Assembly: GCA_035578155.1 (NCBI GenBank)
Contig: JAPWDM010000011.1
Coordinates: 20,560,375 to 20,624,374, forward strand
Direction: 5' to 3'
DNA: 64,000 nucleotides
DNA from: Brachynemurus nebulosus
Lineage: Eukaryota; Arthropoda; Insecta; Neuroptera; Myrmeleontidae
The notes beneath the pieces are model-generated. The model did not search any database. It worked only from the letters and a program-made list of their open reading frames with translations, and was not told the origin of the DNA. The position numbers and the translations under genes are program-made. Shown piece after piece: positions 31,909 to 43,080 of the stretch; the stretch's first letter is position 1, and every line of letters starts with the position of its first letter.

Positions 31909-32272
31909 AAAATGGTATTTTGCAAAGTATAAAGTGTTTTTGTTTACTAATGTCATTTAAATTATTTTTAGAGTTTTTTCGATTAACTCTAAACAATTTC
32001 TTGCCAAAAAACTGAAAAAATCGTCCGGATTCGCCCCAACTGACGGACGGTACTTTCCATAACGGTGCAAATTTCTTTTCTAAATGAATTCTGTAATGCA
32101 TTGTTTTCTTAAGCTAAGCATCAATTTGACAGCAATTCGCAGAAGTAGCTAGTAAGAGAGTACTTTTTTAGTCTTAGTTACTGTTCTTAACTAAAAAATT
32201 ATTGTATACAAAAAGTGCTTATTCCAATTTTGTTGTTGTTTAGATGCACAACAGCCAAGTCATACAAACCTC

Positions 32273-32532
32273 CAGTGGCGTAGTGAAAACATAACCGGTG
32301 CCCGGGGCACGACACTTTATTGGCGCCCTTGTAGAAAACATTATTGCTTTTTTTCTCCCAAAAAAACAAGTGACGAGCAAAAAAAACCTCATACCTAATT
32401 TTTTTGGCGCCCCCCAAGACCTGCCGGCTTTGGGCACATTTGACGCCCCTCTTTGGCGCACATTTGGCGCCTCTCTGCGAGTGGCGCCCGGTGCATGATA
32501 GACCCCCTTGCACCCCCCTCGCTACGCCTCTG
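32273..32532. mobile_element. hAT-like MITE, 260 bp, perfect 8-bp duplication
   Basis: Ends CAGTGGCGTAG and CGCTACGCCTCTG are imperfect inverted repeats. Both sides carry CAAACCTC (32265-32272 and 32533-32540). The interior is GC-rich, with several TGGCGCC units. Open frames through it (for example 32298-32498) are repeat-derived and show no domain. Confidence 0.9.
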
Positions 32533-32540
32533 CAAACCTC

Positions 32541-33540
32541 ATATGTATCGTTTAGTAAATACTATTGTGTTTGGTGTAGGTAGGATTGTTGATAAATAAA
32601 TGTGAACTCCCCCGGTTTGATTGGAACTCACGATCCATACCAAACAAGAGTGGAGTTGCTTAATCACTTTTGATAACTCAAACAGGTAATTAAAATGTGT
32701 TATTAATCTTTCGAATTATGTTTACGAGTTCTAATCTTTTCACTATCTATAGGATCAAGAGTCCGAGTCCAGACGAGAAAAATGACTACTCTTGAAAATA
32801 TAATTAAACTGATGGTACATTACAAATTACTTACCTCTGTTAAGTACATATTATTATTTAAAAAATTTGTGGCGTACTTGACTTTATCAATGTTAAAGCT
32901 ACTGTACAAAGTGTAATAAAATACATTGTTAATTTGAGCAATAAATAAATAATCCACGCCCACGTGGGTAAAATTGATTTTGGAGTGGGGATACGTATGT
33001 ATACATGGTATACATACCTAGTATATGTATAAATTTATCATATAATTGGAAATAATTAATATGTTTATATTGTTTTAACATATTACAATAGATCCCATGA
33101 TTTAAACTAGAGTTTACTCGAACGCATGGCCTTGAAAATGATTGCTTATAATTGAAATTTATTTATGACATGTAGCCCAACTAGTGGTTAGTTGTCCTAG
33201 ATATTAGTTCAATTATATGTATATGGAGGGCTCAGTGTAATAGTGGACCAAGTCCATTTTTTTCAATTTTGAGTTGATAGTGGCATTTGATGACTAAAAC
33301 CATATACTTTTTAGTGCTATATTGAACCAAGTCCTTAGTTCGATAATTTCTTGTCGAAAAGCAATAGTTCACTTTTGCACTGACAAAACATGTATTTCTT
33401 TCAGTGCACAAGTCAATCAAGTTCATTCTTATTGCTTGTGTGCCATTGTTTAATGTTCATTAACGTTGTTTATAGTTTACATAAACTAATATCATTATTT
33501 TTCAGGTAATTTATATCAAAATTTTATATTTAATACAAGC
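32541..33540. other. Intergenic stretch without recognised gene
   Basis: About 1 kb of AT-rich sequence. No coding or terminal-repeat signal. Confidence 0.4.
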
Positions 33541-34244
33541 TTAACCCTAGAATCATACGTTGGTCTACGAGTCAAGTTAATCATACATCGGCGTCGTTTC
33601 GACGAATGGACTTTTTACGGGGAGTTTTAGAGTTTATTTGCAAAAAACATTTTTTTTACATAACAATACTACAAAAGCGAACAAAATATTTAAAAAAATT
33701 GGATTTGGAAAAATTTCTTAATGTAAATATTTATTAATTTTTTTAATCTTTTTATCAAAGCATATTTTCATTATAAAAATTAAAAAACATATAAATACAT
33801 CAATTGTAATAATTAATTTATGAACTATTATGAATCAGTGGACATGTGTGACTTTACAGAATGTGAAATTTCTCAGTCATAAATATTCCTATAGATATGT
33901 AGTTATTTCCCCATTAGGCACATTTGTAAATTTTCTAAAATTTGTTAGTAATTTTTCGAATAAGATCTCAAAAAATAATAAAAATTAAAACATTTTCCAC
34001 AAAATAAATTGTTAATCTTTTATTTAGTCATTCGAAACGCATTCTTTAGTTTTCGATTCAATATATTAAAACCTCAGTATTATGTCGTCTCTATAAGTCA
34101 AACAGCTATAATCATCTTTCACATTATCATAATCATTGAATAAATTAATTATAACATCCATATCTTTAATAAATTTTAGAAAAATTAGGAAAACTTTTAT
34201 ATGTGGAGTACATAATCTTTAAAAAAAAATGTAGGTTAATCATA

Positions 34245-35870
34245 CATCGTCGGGTTATTCCACGGTCACTCACGTTACATTTTACTCCAAAACTGAGACA
34301 AAACTACTAATTTTATACAAGAAGAATTGAAAAATAACAGTATATCTCTCATTAAAACCTTTCTTTATTAACTAAGCAATGTTATTTAATAAAAAATAAT
34401 ATACGCAGGCTTATGAATATATTTAAAAAAGTGTCTTATTTTTCTGGTAACTCACGTTACACAGGGAGACATGGTGAACGCAGTCATTTAGGTTGGGGTT
34501 TAATCTCTGTTCTATCAAACTACTGGAGATGATTTAAAAAATATACAAAGATAAAATGAATTCTCTTTATTTAGTTCACATTAACAGAATAAGCATCTAT
34601 ATTAATAAAAAAATTTTAAAAATTCCAAGAAAAGTCACTCATGTTACACCACTTTGGTCACTCATGTTACTTGTTTAAAGGTCCATATCATCCACATATA
34701 TTACTTAAGAGAAATGCAAAAATACTTAAAATTAACTGATTAAATAATATTTCACTGATAGTTATTACAATTGGGCACTTAAATTGGGTATTATTACGAA
34801 AATAAGTCATTTCCAACGTACACGAAAATACCACGAAATTTCGGTGTAAAAACGGAGGAAGTGGGGACAGGGAAATGTGGAATCCCTAAAAGACACACTC
34901 CGGATACTAACTCAATACATATACAAAATTTTAGCGTTGTAGGTTTATTTGGGGGCCTGTAAGCTTGACACAAACAACGAAAACGTTGACAAAACATGAA
35001 ATTATGGCGTAAAAATGGTGGGGTTGAATGAGGGTTAAACATTGTAACCGCCCGAAAGCACACTCTAGGTACCAAATTTATCAAAATACAAAATTTCAAC
35101 TCCCTAGGTTAATTTTGAGAGGCTATAGGCGTGTCAAACTCCACCAAAACAGTTTTTCCGTTCTCTGTTACTTGCAAATCGCACTTGGAAGGGAAATTTT
35201 GGCACAAATGCACAATGGCAGACATCGAAGTCGGTAATGCCATTCTACAGTACCCTAAAAATACATATTTTTATTGTAAAAACATTTTATATAAAGTGTT
35301 CCAACATGTAACATGAGTGACCGGTCACTCACGTTACACATTTCGATTTCTTGTATAATATTCAATTTGAAACATAATGTCGTAAACAGCGGGTTTAAGC
35401 ATCAGGCACTCATGAACAAAGAAAGTAATATTACAAATATCTAAATGAAGAAGTGTATCAACCCTTATACTAAAAAATGTTCTTTTTGGTCACTCATGTT
35501 ACAAAATTTTGAAGCTATTTTTGCTGTCGATTTTTGTGGTGATATTGTTGAATGATTCGGGTGTGCTTCACGTGTAACAAAGGTGTATACATTTAATATT
35601 AAATGATATCATTGTTTTCTATGTATTTCGCGAGAATTCACAGTTATTAAAAAATTATTTGCAACACTTTTCGTGAAGCAGTACATCAAATGCAGCAAGA
35701 CAGTGAAAATTCCACTCTAATTGTCAAAAATCACAACTGATGTTTATAATTTCGGTGTTGCCAGATAGTAAGTTTTGTTTAGTCTATGCTCTATTTGACT
35801 TACTTTAAATAAACAACATTTAATTTTTTGCATTTATGTCGCATTTTCATGGAATAATCCCGTCGTCCTT
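34245..35870. mobile_element. Inner TIR element with GGTCACTCAYGTTACA iterons
   Basis: The left end (near CGTCGGGTTATTCCA) and right end (TGGAATAATCCCGTCG) are inverted relative to each other. Six or more copies of a 16-bp motif GGTCACTCAYGTTACA occur inside: 34264, 34446, 34633, 34656, 35488 and a palindromic pair at 35307-35338. 34990-35230 matches the repeat module at 24620-24780. No coding remnant was recognised. Boundaries are approximate. Confidence 0.5.
35307..35338. repeat. 32-bp palindrome made of two iterons head to head
   Basis: TGTAACATGAGTGACC is joined directly to GGTCACTCACGTTACA with a single mismatch. Likely a protein-binding site or replication/transposition signal of the surrounding element, by inference. 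Confidence 0.8.
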
Positions 35871-36119
35871 TTGACGCATACTATTTCAGTATAAAAAAAT
35901 TCGTCAAGTGCGTGTTTGACACGCACTAAGTAATGTCCCTCACCATCAGTGGTCATAACTAAAACTTCTTAAAATATAACAGTCCGGACACATACGTTCA
36001 CGATGTGACACATACGAACACGATCGTTCTGAAATCTAAAAATGGGTTATACTTTAGGAATAAAATTTATTTATTAGGAAAAATATTTTATCCACCTTCA
36101 CATCCCGTTATAAAAAATT

Positions 36120-36190
36120 CCTAGAAACAACTGATTGTACGGAACACTGTTAGCGCAAGTACAACTTGCACTTGACGACTTGTTTTTATT
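36120..36190 (+). repeat. Fragment of the AGGGTTCCGTA-type dispersed repeat (tail)
   Basis: GTACGGAACACTGTTAGCGC, then AAGTACAACTTGCACTTGACG, matches 59030-59075 and the usual tail of this repeat family. Confidence 0.6.
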
Positions 36191-36198
36191 AAAGTTAA

Positions 36199-37155
36199 CC
36201 CTAGAACGACAAACTGGGGTGGAAATCTACCCCAGGTAAACTTTAAACTACGTTTTTAAATTAGTCAGTAACATTATCGACTGAACACCTATACCATAAT
36301 TTAGTTCAAGGTTCTAACAGTAGAGTGAGGTCGGGAAACCCTGCGGTTTCTTGTCTACTGCGACGAAGGGAAAACGTGAAGCTAGTATGGGGTTGATATG
36401 TACGCCAGTTTGTAGTTTACGTCAGTGTTTTGTTTAGGTAAGTTATTTTTATTTTTCTTGCTAAAATAATTTGGATTCACTTATAATGACCTTATTTTGC
36501 AACAAAACATTAGATATAGCCAGCCCGATGCTGCTTGTGTCGTCGAGGAAGACCGCAAAACGCGAATATATTGCACGAAGTGCAAGCGACCGACCTGCGA
36601 GAATCATGGAAATATATATTGCAGCGATTGTAGTGCCTTTGAATAAGTTAAATTCTCCTTTTTTTTATATTTTGTATGAAAAAAAAATGAAATATATTCT
36701 TAAAAACTAAAATTTCATGCATTTTTGTTTGATTTTTCCACATATCAAATTCCCAATTTTTTTAATTTTCAAAATCCAAAATAAATCGACTTTTTTGGCA
36801 AAACATCATGATGTCATTTATATGCTTGAAGTCCCTTGTGTCCTCTTTAAAATACCGTCTGAAATCTGAAAATCGGTTCATTAGAAAAATAGTTATCAAT
36901 TTTTGTTTATTAAATGACAATTTGAGCGTTTTTGAACACTTTTAGCTATTTAAATAGATTTTTCACCGACTAAGCTTTGATTAAATTGAATTTACTCTTC
37001 ACCATTCTCTTCAGCATGAAAAAACGAACAAATTCGCGTTCTTTTAAGTGAAATTGCTGCTGTCAGATCGATTTTACGACCAAAAATCCCGTGGGGTAAA
37101 TATATACCCCAGTTTGTAGTTTAAGAGTAGAAAAAATAAGTTTGTCGTTCTAGGG
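36199..37155 (+). mobile_element. Internally deleted piggyBac element with TTAA duplication
   Basis: TTAA (36195-36198) is followed by CCCTAGAACGACAAACT. The right end is AGTTTGTAGTTTAAG...TTTGTCGTTCTAGGG followed by TTAA (37156-37159). The outer 14 bases (CCCTAGAACGACAAA) are perfect inverted repeats. A second inner repeat, CTGGGGT and ACCCCAG, lies beside them. The element is 957 bp and keeps only the 3' end of a transposase gene. It sits inside the larger piggyBac-like element 33545-38082. Confidence 0.92.
36500..36646 (+). pseudogene. piggyBac transposase C-terminal cysteine-rich domain fragment
   Basis: The frame ending with the TAA at 36644-36646 reads DAACVVEEDRKTRIYCTKCK, followed by RPTCENHGNIYCSDCSAFE and stop. 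This is the cross-brace cysteine-rich domain that ends piggyBac transposases (CxxCxxxxC...C..C pattern). It binds the subterminal DNA. The catalytic DDD core is absent from the element, so the copy depends on other sources of transposase, or is dead. Confidence 0.88.
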
Positions 37156-38225
37156 TTAATTATGTATATAATAAAAATTAGAAATAAATAAAGGTTTAAA
37201 AAATATTAACTACGATTTTTTTTATTAGAAACACAAAATTACAAAGACAACGTATTTATTATATCACAAAAGTTATTTCTAATGAGTTTATCGTAACTGG
37301 AAGATTTTCTTGATGTAGATTTTATGGTTCCAAGGTAGATAAATGAAACACAGGGAATATTTAAAAAAAAAAAATATAATATTCTCTTGTAGGTTAAACA
37401 CGAAAGCACATGTATTTTATTAATTTTGTTTTCTTTTGATTTAAGTAATGATAATATTTTATTTATAGGTTTTCCTTTTGTTTTTATAATTTCAAATATA
37501 TTGGTTGATTATTTTTTATATTATTTTATTTTTAAATATTTTTTTAATATAAATTTTTTGTTAATTTTCCAAAACAGTTTCTAACTTAACTCATTATCAA
37601 TTCGCCATTTCAAACTTCCTTTTTCTGTTCGTCATTACTATTCACTGCTTACTCGGGGTTTGCGTCCCCAATACCAGTTATGTACTTTGAACAATACCAG
37701 TTACTTTGAAATACTTATATACATCGCTAGATAGCAGTACTGTTACAAGTCTTAATCGTTTAATCGAACTATAGAGTTCACAGGTACATTAAATACATAC
37801 AATACACAACCAATACCTCTTGCGTTTATTCAATATGGATGTAAAACTCAATAATTATTCATTCTACACAGTCCAATCTTATTATGTGCCGAACTTGCAC
37901 GAAGTTGTTCGGCACATAAAAAACGACAATAGCTATACACAAAATTTATATGTCTTATGTGTTATAATAACAAATAAATTAGATAACAGAAGTTTCACAG
38001 CGAACAGGTACCGACAAGTCACAGTATTGGAGCAGGTAGAGAAGTTCGTTCGTCGTTTTGACGAGTACGTATGATTCTAGGGTTAAAATACTTTAATAAT
38101 GACAATTTATGAAGACTGGTTATCAGATGTTGAAGAATTTTCAGATGATGCTAACAATAAGTTAAAAGCAGTTTCAATTTTTTAAGCAAGGTTTCGTTAA
38201 GCCTACTACCAGTACCTACTATAAT

Positions 38226-38752
38226 GCCGCTGCTACACGATGCTACGAACACCTTCCAACATTCGACGTTGGATGGTTCATAGCATCGTGTAGCCGTTGT
38301 TCGAACCTACGAGTGTCCAATGTCGAGCGTCAAACATTCGCATTTGGTCGTGTCCCGTTCGATGTCGGTATTCTTGCACCGAGTCAAAGGAATGCTTCGA
38401 ACGTTTGAAGGTCAATGTTGGTTGTGTTCGTTGGTTGCGCACGACTCGTTCATGTGAAGAGAGACAACATCAGTGTATAACATTAGAGATAACATCAGAC
38501 AGATAACATCTTCGTCACGTTTGTCCCAACACATTATACAAGAGAGACAACATCAGTGTATAACATTAGAGATAACATCAGACAGATAACAGCGTTGTCG
38601 ACTGAGTACTAACACATCATCATTCGTATTGGATCAAACATTCGACTCACCGTGTAGCAGATACATTCGTCGCACCAACTATCGAACTTAATTGCCTCAA
38701 ACGTTCGATCGAATGTTGGAAGGAACGTTCGTAGCATCGTGTAGAAGCCGCT
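38226..38752. mobile_element. TIR element, family CTACACGATGCTACGAAC (copy 1)
   Basis: Ends GCTACACGATGCTACGAAC and GTTCGTAGCATCGTGTAG are inverted repeats. The interior contains several further inverted CGAACGTT..AACGTTCG type motifs and a duplicated 50-bp stretch (GAGAGACAACATCAGTG and AGATAACATCAGACAGATAA at 38458 and 38540). A second copy in opposite orientation is at 53772-54231. An open frame (38297-38506) runs through it and is conserved between copies, but it shows no known domain. Confidence 0.8.
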
Positions 38753-38806
38753 TAATATTTGTCTAAAAGTCTACTTCAAATACAGTACTTGTTACAGTCA
38801 AGTTTC

Positions 38807-40105
38807 GGCTAAATCTCATCTTGTTGGGTGTATAATAAAGTTTTATGATTGAACCCAAATCACAGCAGGAGAGATCGTTTACTTTTTGCAAAACGAAAAA
38901 AGTCCCTTTGAAAATCAATACATGTGTAGGTATACTAATGTATTATCTTTATGTGCGTACCAGGTGTTACAAATTATTCATCTAGTAAAAATTGACCTAC
39001 TAAAATAAATATATTTGTAATAAATTTCATATACGTAATTAACTTACTTTAATTAATTATAATTGTATAAATAGTATTAAGAAAAACTGCTAAAATCACA
39101 TTAATGATTTGTTGCTAATAATATAATTTAGCAAGATAAGTATGTACCTATTTGATTTGTTAAAAGAGGTAATATTATTTTTAAATTGAATTAAGAGGGA
39201 CATGAGACGAAGGATTGGAAGGATGTCCAGTTCAAAAACTGAAACTTATTTAGTAGAATATATGTGGAGAAGTCTTCACGTTACAAATGAGGAGCTATTT
39301 TCTGACTTTATTAATGCCGTAAATTATTTTTATCCTGTTTAATTACCATACTTCCTTATTACATATCCATTTATTTCCTACATCTACCTATCCTGTTATT
39401 CATTCACTATTTTTTCCAAATATTTTTGACAATTGACAAGGCTCTACGAGCCGCTAACTACATTAATTTGATGCATGGAATTATATTTACATATGTATCA
39501 TATTTATGTGGTTGGTGGTATAGAGTATATTCTACATTACAAGTTTCCACATTCTGAGTTAAGAATAAAAAATTTAAAATACGATCCTTATATTAAATAT
39601 TGTAAATTACCATATTACTTATTTAATTTATGATATATGTAATTGTTTGATAATTTACAGCAAATTATTTATTAGGTATATTTCGGAAAACTTCAACTAA
39701 GAATTCAAAAATAGGTACTAATTCAATTTAAAAATAATATTACCTCTTTTAACAAATCAAATAGGTACATACTTATCTTGCTAAATTATATTATTAGCAA
39801 CAAATCATTAATGTGATTTTAGCAGTTTTTCTTAATACTATTTATACAATTATAATTAATTAAAGTAAGTTAATTACGTATATGAAATTTATTACAAATA
39901 TATTTATTTTAGTAGGTCAATTTTTACTAGATGAATAATTTGTAACACCTGGTACGCACATAAAGATAATACATTAGTATACCTACACATGTATTGATTT
40001 TCAAAGGGACTTTTTTCGTTTTGCAAAAAGTAAACGATCTCTCCTGCTGTGATTTGGGTTCAATCATAAAACTTTATTATACACCCAACAAGATGAGATT
40101 TAGCC
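38807..40105. mobile_element. Merlin-type DNA transposon with about 390-bp TIRs and 8-bp duplication
   Basis: Arms 38807-39197 and 39715-40105 are near-perfect inverted repeats starting GGCTAAATCTCATCTTG. Both outer flanks are CAAGTTTC (38799-38806 and 40106-40113), a perfect 8-bp target duplication. The 517-bp centre encodes the C-terminal end of an ISXO2/IS1016-like transposase. Merlin elements are known for 8-9 bp duplications and for TIRs that can be several hundred bases long. The high arm identity suggests recent movement. Confidence 0.88.
39202..39342 (+). pseudogene. Merlin transposase C-terminal fragment
   Basis: 46 codons to the TAA at 39340-39342: RRRIGRMSSSKTETYLVEYM, then WRSLHVTNEELFSDFINAV and NYFYPV. 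The pattern basic patch + YLxEYMWRxxH + FxxFxxAV fits the end of ISXO2-like (DDE_Tnp_IS1595 type) transposases of the Merlin superfamily. The DDE core upstream is deleted. Confidence 0.8.
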
Positions 40106-40190
40106 CAAGTTTCCTATAACGTGGTTTCCTTATAACACGAATTCCATATAACAAGACAAGTTTTTTGAACAAGTATTTCAACAACTCAAA
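40106..40190. repeat. Terminal part of a pogo-like element hit by the Merlin insertion
   Basis: Joining the bases left and right of the Merlin insertion gives TTACAGTCAAGTTTCCTATA. Next comes ACGTGGTTTCCTTATAACACG. This resembles a pogo/Tigger terminus (CAGTCAAGTTTCC after TA). The other end was not found. Confidence 0.45.
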
Positions 40191-40299
40191 TGACTTTAAC
40201 GATGTGTTAAATTTCCGAAGTGCTCCTGAAGTCGGTCTATCATAAAATGTACCTGATTTTTATTATGCTTATATGCTGGTTTATAAATAATACTTTTCG

Positions 40300-40370
40300 T
40301 TATCGAAAACGTGAATCGTAGATATCTCCTAAACCGTGTATCGTAGCGAAAAAATAACGAAATTTTTGAA
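40300..40370. repeat. Short repeat shared with 61690-61757
   Basis: TATCTCCTAAACCGTGTATC, then GTAGCGAAAAAATAACGAAA, recurs at 61710-61755 with few changes. Function unknown. Confidence 0.6.
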
Positions 40371-41026
40371 TAATGCTGGTAAATTACTTTTCTTATATTA
40401 TAATGGGTTCGTTCCAACCAACCATTTTGATTACTAGATGGGCGTCAGACGCATGCGTATTACCATAATATGAACGCTATTATGGTCGTGATCCTCACTT
40501 TGAGAGTCACTGGTCTAAACTGATTTGTATAATTCGCGAATCTTCTGTACAGTTCGTCGTGGTAATTTGGACGGTCTTTACCTGTTGAATAAGCACATTT
40601 TGTTCGTGAACGTTCATGAACGTTTTGCATGGGGCGGAGCGGTATGGCAGTCTGACCGCACCTTAATATGAACATTTGAACAGAATATTCTTAATATTTT
40701 CTATAGTTTTATTTAGAGGTAACTTTTTTTAGAACAAGCGACCTCCATTTCTGAGATATAACTAGTAATTACCGGTTATTACCGGTTATTACTGGTTACT
40801 TCATTTGGTTCCGTCATTCGTAATGAAAATTGCAATTCAGTTAGTGATACTTATATAAAAGTAAGCATACTCATGTCTAAGGTAATCGTATCATAAATTA
40901 AACTGTCAATTTTTGCATAAATATAGAACTGAACAGACCAGTATGGCAGGCCTATTGAATCATTTGCATGCAAAAGTTATTAAACCATAAAGTAATTATA
41001 TTGTATACTTGACATAAGAGGAACAC

Positions 41027-42073
41027 AGCTGAACTCTTTTTTATGCGGTCCTTTTTTGTGCGATTTTTTTTATGCGATTTGTAAAAAATGGCCATTAAAA
41101 TGCATAATGTGAATCAAAAGCACGAGACAGTAAGAAACTTATACGGGGTTTACATTTACAATGATTTGCTGGCGCCAACACAAAGTGGCGCGCCAGTAAC
41201 AGCAAAATGAACGTGTAAACATCTACTGGCGTGCAAGGTAGATCAGTGCATGCACGGATGAAAAAAGTTAGCAACCTTCTAACTTTTCTGGCGCCAGTAA
41301 TGATTCATGCGCTACTAAAATTAAAACATGCAAATGTAAACTTGTATTGGCGCCAGTATTATTTTAAAAATAATTGAATATCATTTTTACGCATTTACTC
41401 AGGTCTGAATATCATTTTTAAGTATCTATTATATTTTTTTCTTCTAATTCATTGTTTGCTCTACATTTAGATACAAATAAAAACTATATATGACAGTTAT
41501 TTATCCAGTTCAGCCATTTGTGACCTGCGCAGTACTTACCAAATTATATACCATGCAAATCATGTGTAAACGGACGTGCAAGTAGTGTAAACTTTACAGA
41601 CATGCAAACTTAAAAGTGGCGCCAGCAAATCATTGCAAATGTAAACCCGCTATTAAACAATTACTATAATAACTTTCTTTGATAAAAATACTTTTTAACG
41701 GCTTTTAAGCATTTAATCAATACATTGCATAAGAACATAAGTTATTGCATCATTTAATTTTGTTAAAGATGTATTTTTCAAAATTTTCATAATATTATAA
41801 AATTGAAATAAAATGTTTCTGCGTGTAAATTAATGCTTTATCTTGTTTCTAGAAGCAACTTCTAAGGAAATTTCTAATTTTTGAGCGTTTTGAGTGATGT
41901 TTTTTCGATGAAACTTTTTTATGCGGTTCCGATCAACCGCACAAAAAACGTTTTTTGTACAATCTAGATCGTACTATACTTTTTATAGCTATTTATGATA
42001 TTTTTGAATATATTTTTTTTGTGCGATTTTTTTTATGCGGTCCCTATCCACCGGACAAAATAGAGTTCAGTTG
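41027..42073. mobile_element. pogo/mariner-like MITE CAGCTGAACTC, interrupted by a nested MITE
   Basis: Left end CAGCTGAACTCTTTTTTATG, then CGGTCC. Right end GGACAAAATAGAGTTCAGTTG followed by TA. The inner repeat TTTGTGCGATTTTTTTTATG occurs at both ends. A partial second copy, without the nested insertion, is at 53170-53375 and begins right after TA, which supports a TA target. No coding sequence. Confidence 0.8.
41142..41652. mobile_element. Nested Harbinger-like MITE with TTA duplication
   Basis: Ends TACGGGGTTTACATTTACAA and GCAAATGTAAACCCGCTA are inverted. Both contain TGATTTGCTGGCGCCA, and several TGGCGCCAG units recur inside. TTA is duplicated at 41139-41141 and 41653-41655. The uninterrupted paralog at 53275-53300 (GAAACTTAATCAATTAC) shows the empty site, confirming the boundaries. 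Confidence 0.9.
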
Positions 42074-42130
42074 TACATGACAAATTAACCAAAACACGTA
42101 TTAAATTTTTTTGTCCAAAACCAATATCTA

Positions 42131-42530
42131 CTTGACTTGTGTTGTATTATTACCAGGGATATTATGGATATCCGTAACCGTAACCGAAACTACCGGATAT
42201 CAGAAATAATTACATATCCCAAAATAAAAGTTTTGGATTTGTTTTGGATAATAACAGACAACTGTCGTTGGAAAACTGAGGTCAAATCGAAGCAAGATTT
42301 TGCTCCATGTATGTCTCTTGATAAATTTCCATTGATTTGTGTTTGGCGTTCCCTTTTGGGGGTAAAATTTTCCCCTTTCTTCTAAAAAAATTTTCACTGA
42401 AAACAATTATCCGTAACCGTATCCGAAACATTATCCGATATTATTTCATATCCGTAACATGCATCACAATGCGGTCAAATTACGGTGGTGTTACGGTTCC
42501 GGATCGATATTTTCGGTTTAATTTATTAAA
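42131..42530. mobile_element. GGATATCCGTAACCG element fragment (family also near 61515-61690)
   Basis: The left part CAGGGATATTATGGATATCC with CGTAACCGTAACCG, and the right part with repeated ATCCGTAACC and GTTACGGTTCCGGAT, form degenerate inverted repeats like those of hAT MITEs. The interior 42235-42390 is similar to the reverse complement of 61555-61690 (GGAAAACTGAGGTCAAATCG, AAGCAAGATTTTG). No coding remnant. Confidence 0.6.
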
Positions 42531-42539
42531 AAATTAACA

Positions 42540-43080
42540 ATTTATTTGTGGATGTGAGTATTCTAACTACGAGCATAGTCTGTGGCATGCTTAACCTTAT
42601 ACATGTGGCCCATTTTGCAGACTCATACTCTGATTTTCGCAAACTATTCTGATTTACATAGAAACAGATTTGTACATAGTTGTCGATGTTTATCGAACAT
42701 GTTAAGTACATATTTGTGTAGTTCAAATGTCAATTTTATCTGTAAATAGATTGTATTTTGTACTTTCACATACCACCACTGTCACTAACAACTGTGTTTA
42801 TTACATAGATAAATTCAACTTGATTATTTTATTGTGTATTTGGACCTGTATAGTGTGTCAATCATTTGTATGTAGGCATGAGTTTGATTGATAAGACTTG
42901 ATGTATACAAATTTCACATACCTATGTAATAATTTAATATAATAATGGTAAATGATGTAGACATTGCAAAGAAAAGTAGACGTGAAAAATTATTGTTTAC
43001 ATGTGAAGAAAATGTCAAAATATTACTTTGTTTACATGTCAACCAATATCTTATCGAGTTATCGTATTACCCGTACGACA
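42540..43080. other. Intergenic stretch, nothing recognised
   Basis: Non-repetitive by eye, no gene recognised. Confidence 0.35.

Larger units (their letters stand above)
30540..32054. mobile_element. TIR element AAAGTACC..AGTTGGGGCGAATCCGGAC
   Basis: The left end 30540-30570 (AGTTGGGGCGAATCCGGACA) and right end 32020-32054 (TCCGGATTCGCCCCAACTGA, then GGTACTTT) are inverted repeats of about 30 bases. The same TCCGGATTCG/GGGGCGAATCCGAAC motif recurs inside at 31555-31620. The interior holds an (AT)n tract and an inverted pair of ribozyme-like sequences at 31801-31908. No transposase remnant was recognised. The ends resemble Tc1/mariner-type CAGTTGGGG termini, but no TA duplication is certain. 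Confidence 0.6.
33545..38082. mobile_element. piggyBac-like composite element flanked by TTAA
   Basis: TTAA (33541-33544) is followed by CCCTAGAATCATACGT. At the other end ACGTATGATTCTAGGG is followed by TTAA (38083-38086). The 16-bp ends are perfect inverted repeats and begin CCCTAGAA, the same start as classic piggyBac termini. Inside are repeated ATCATACATCG motifs (33585, 34238), an inner iteron-bearing element (34245-35870), a repeat tail (36120-36190) and a second piggyBac-like element (36199-37155). No transposase of its own was found, so it may be a non-autonomous element enlarged by insertions. Confidence 0.7.
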
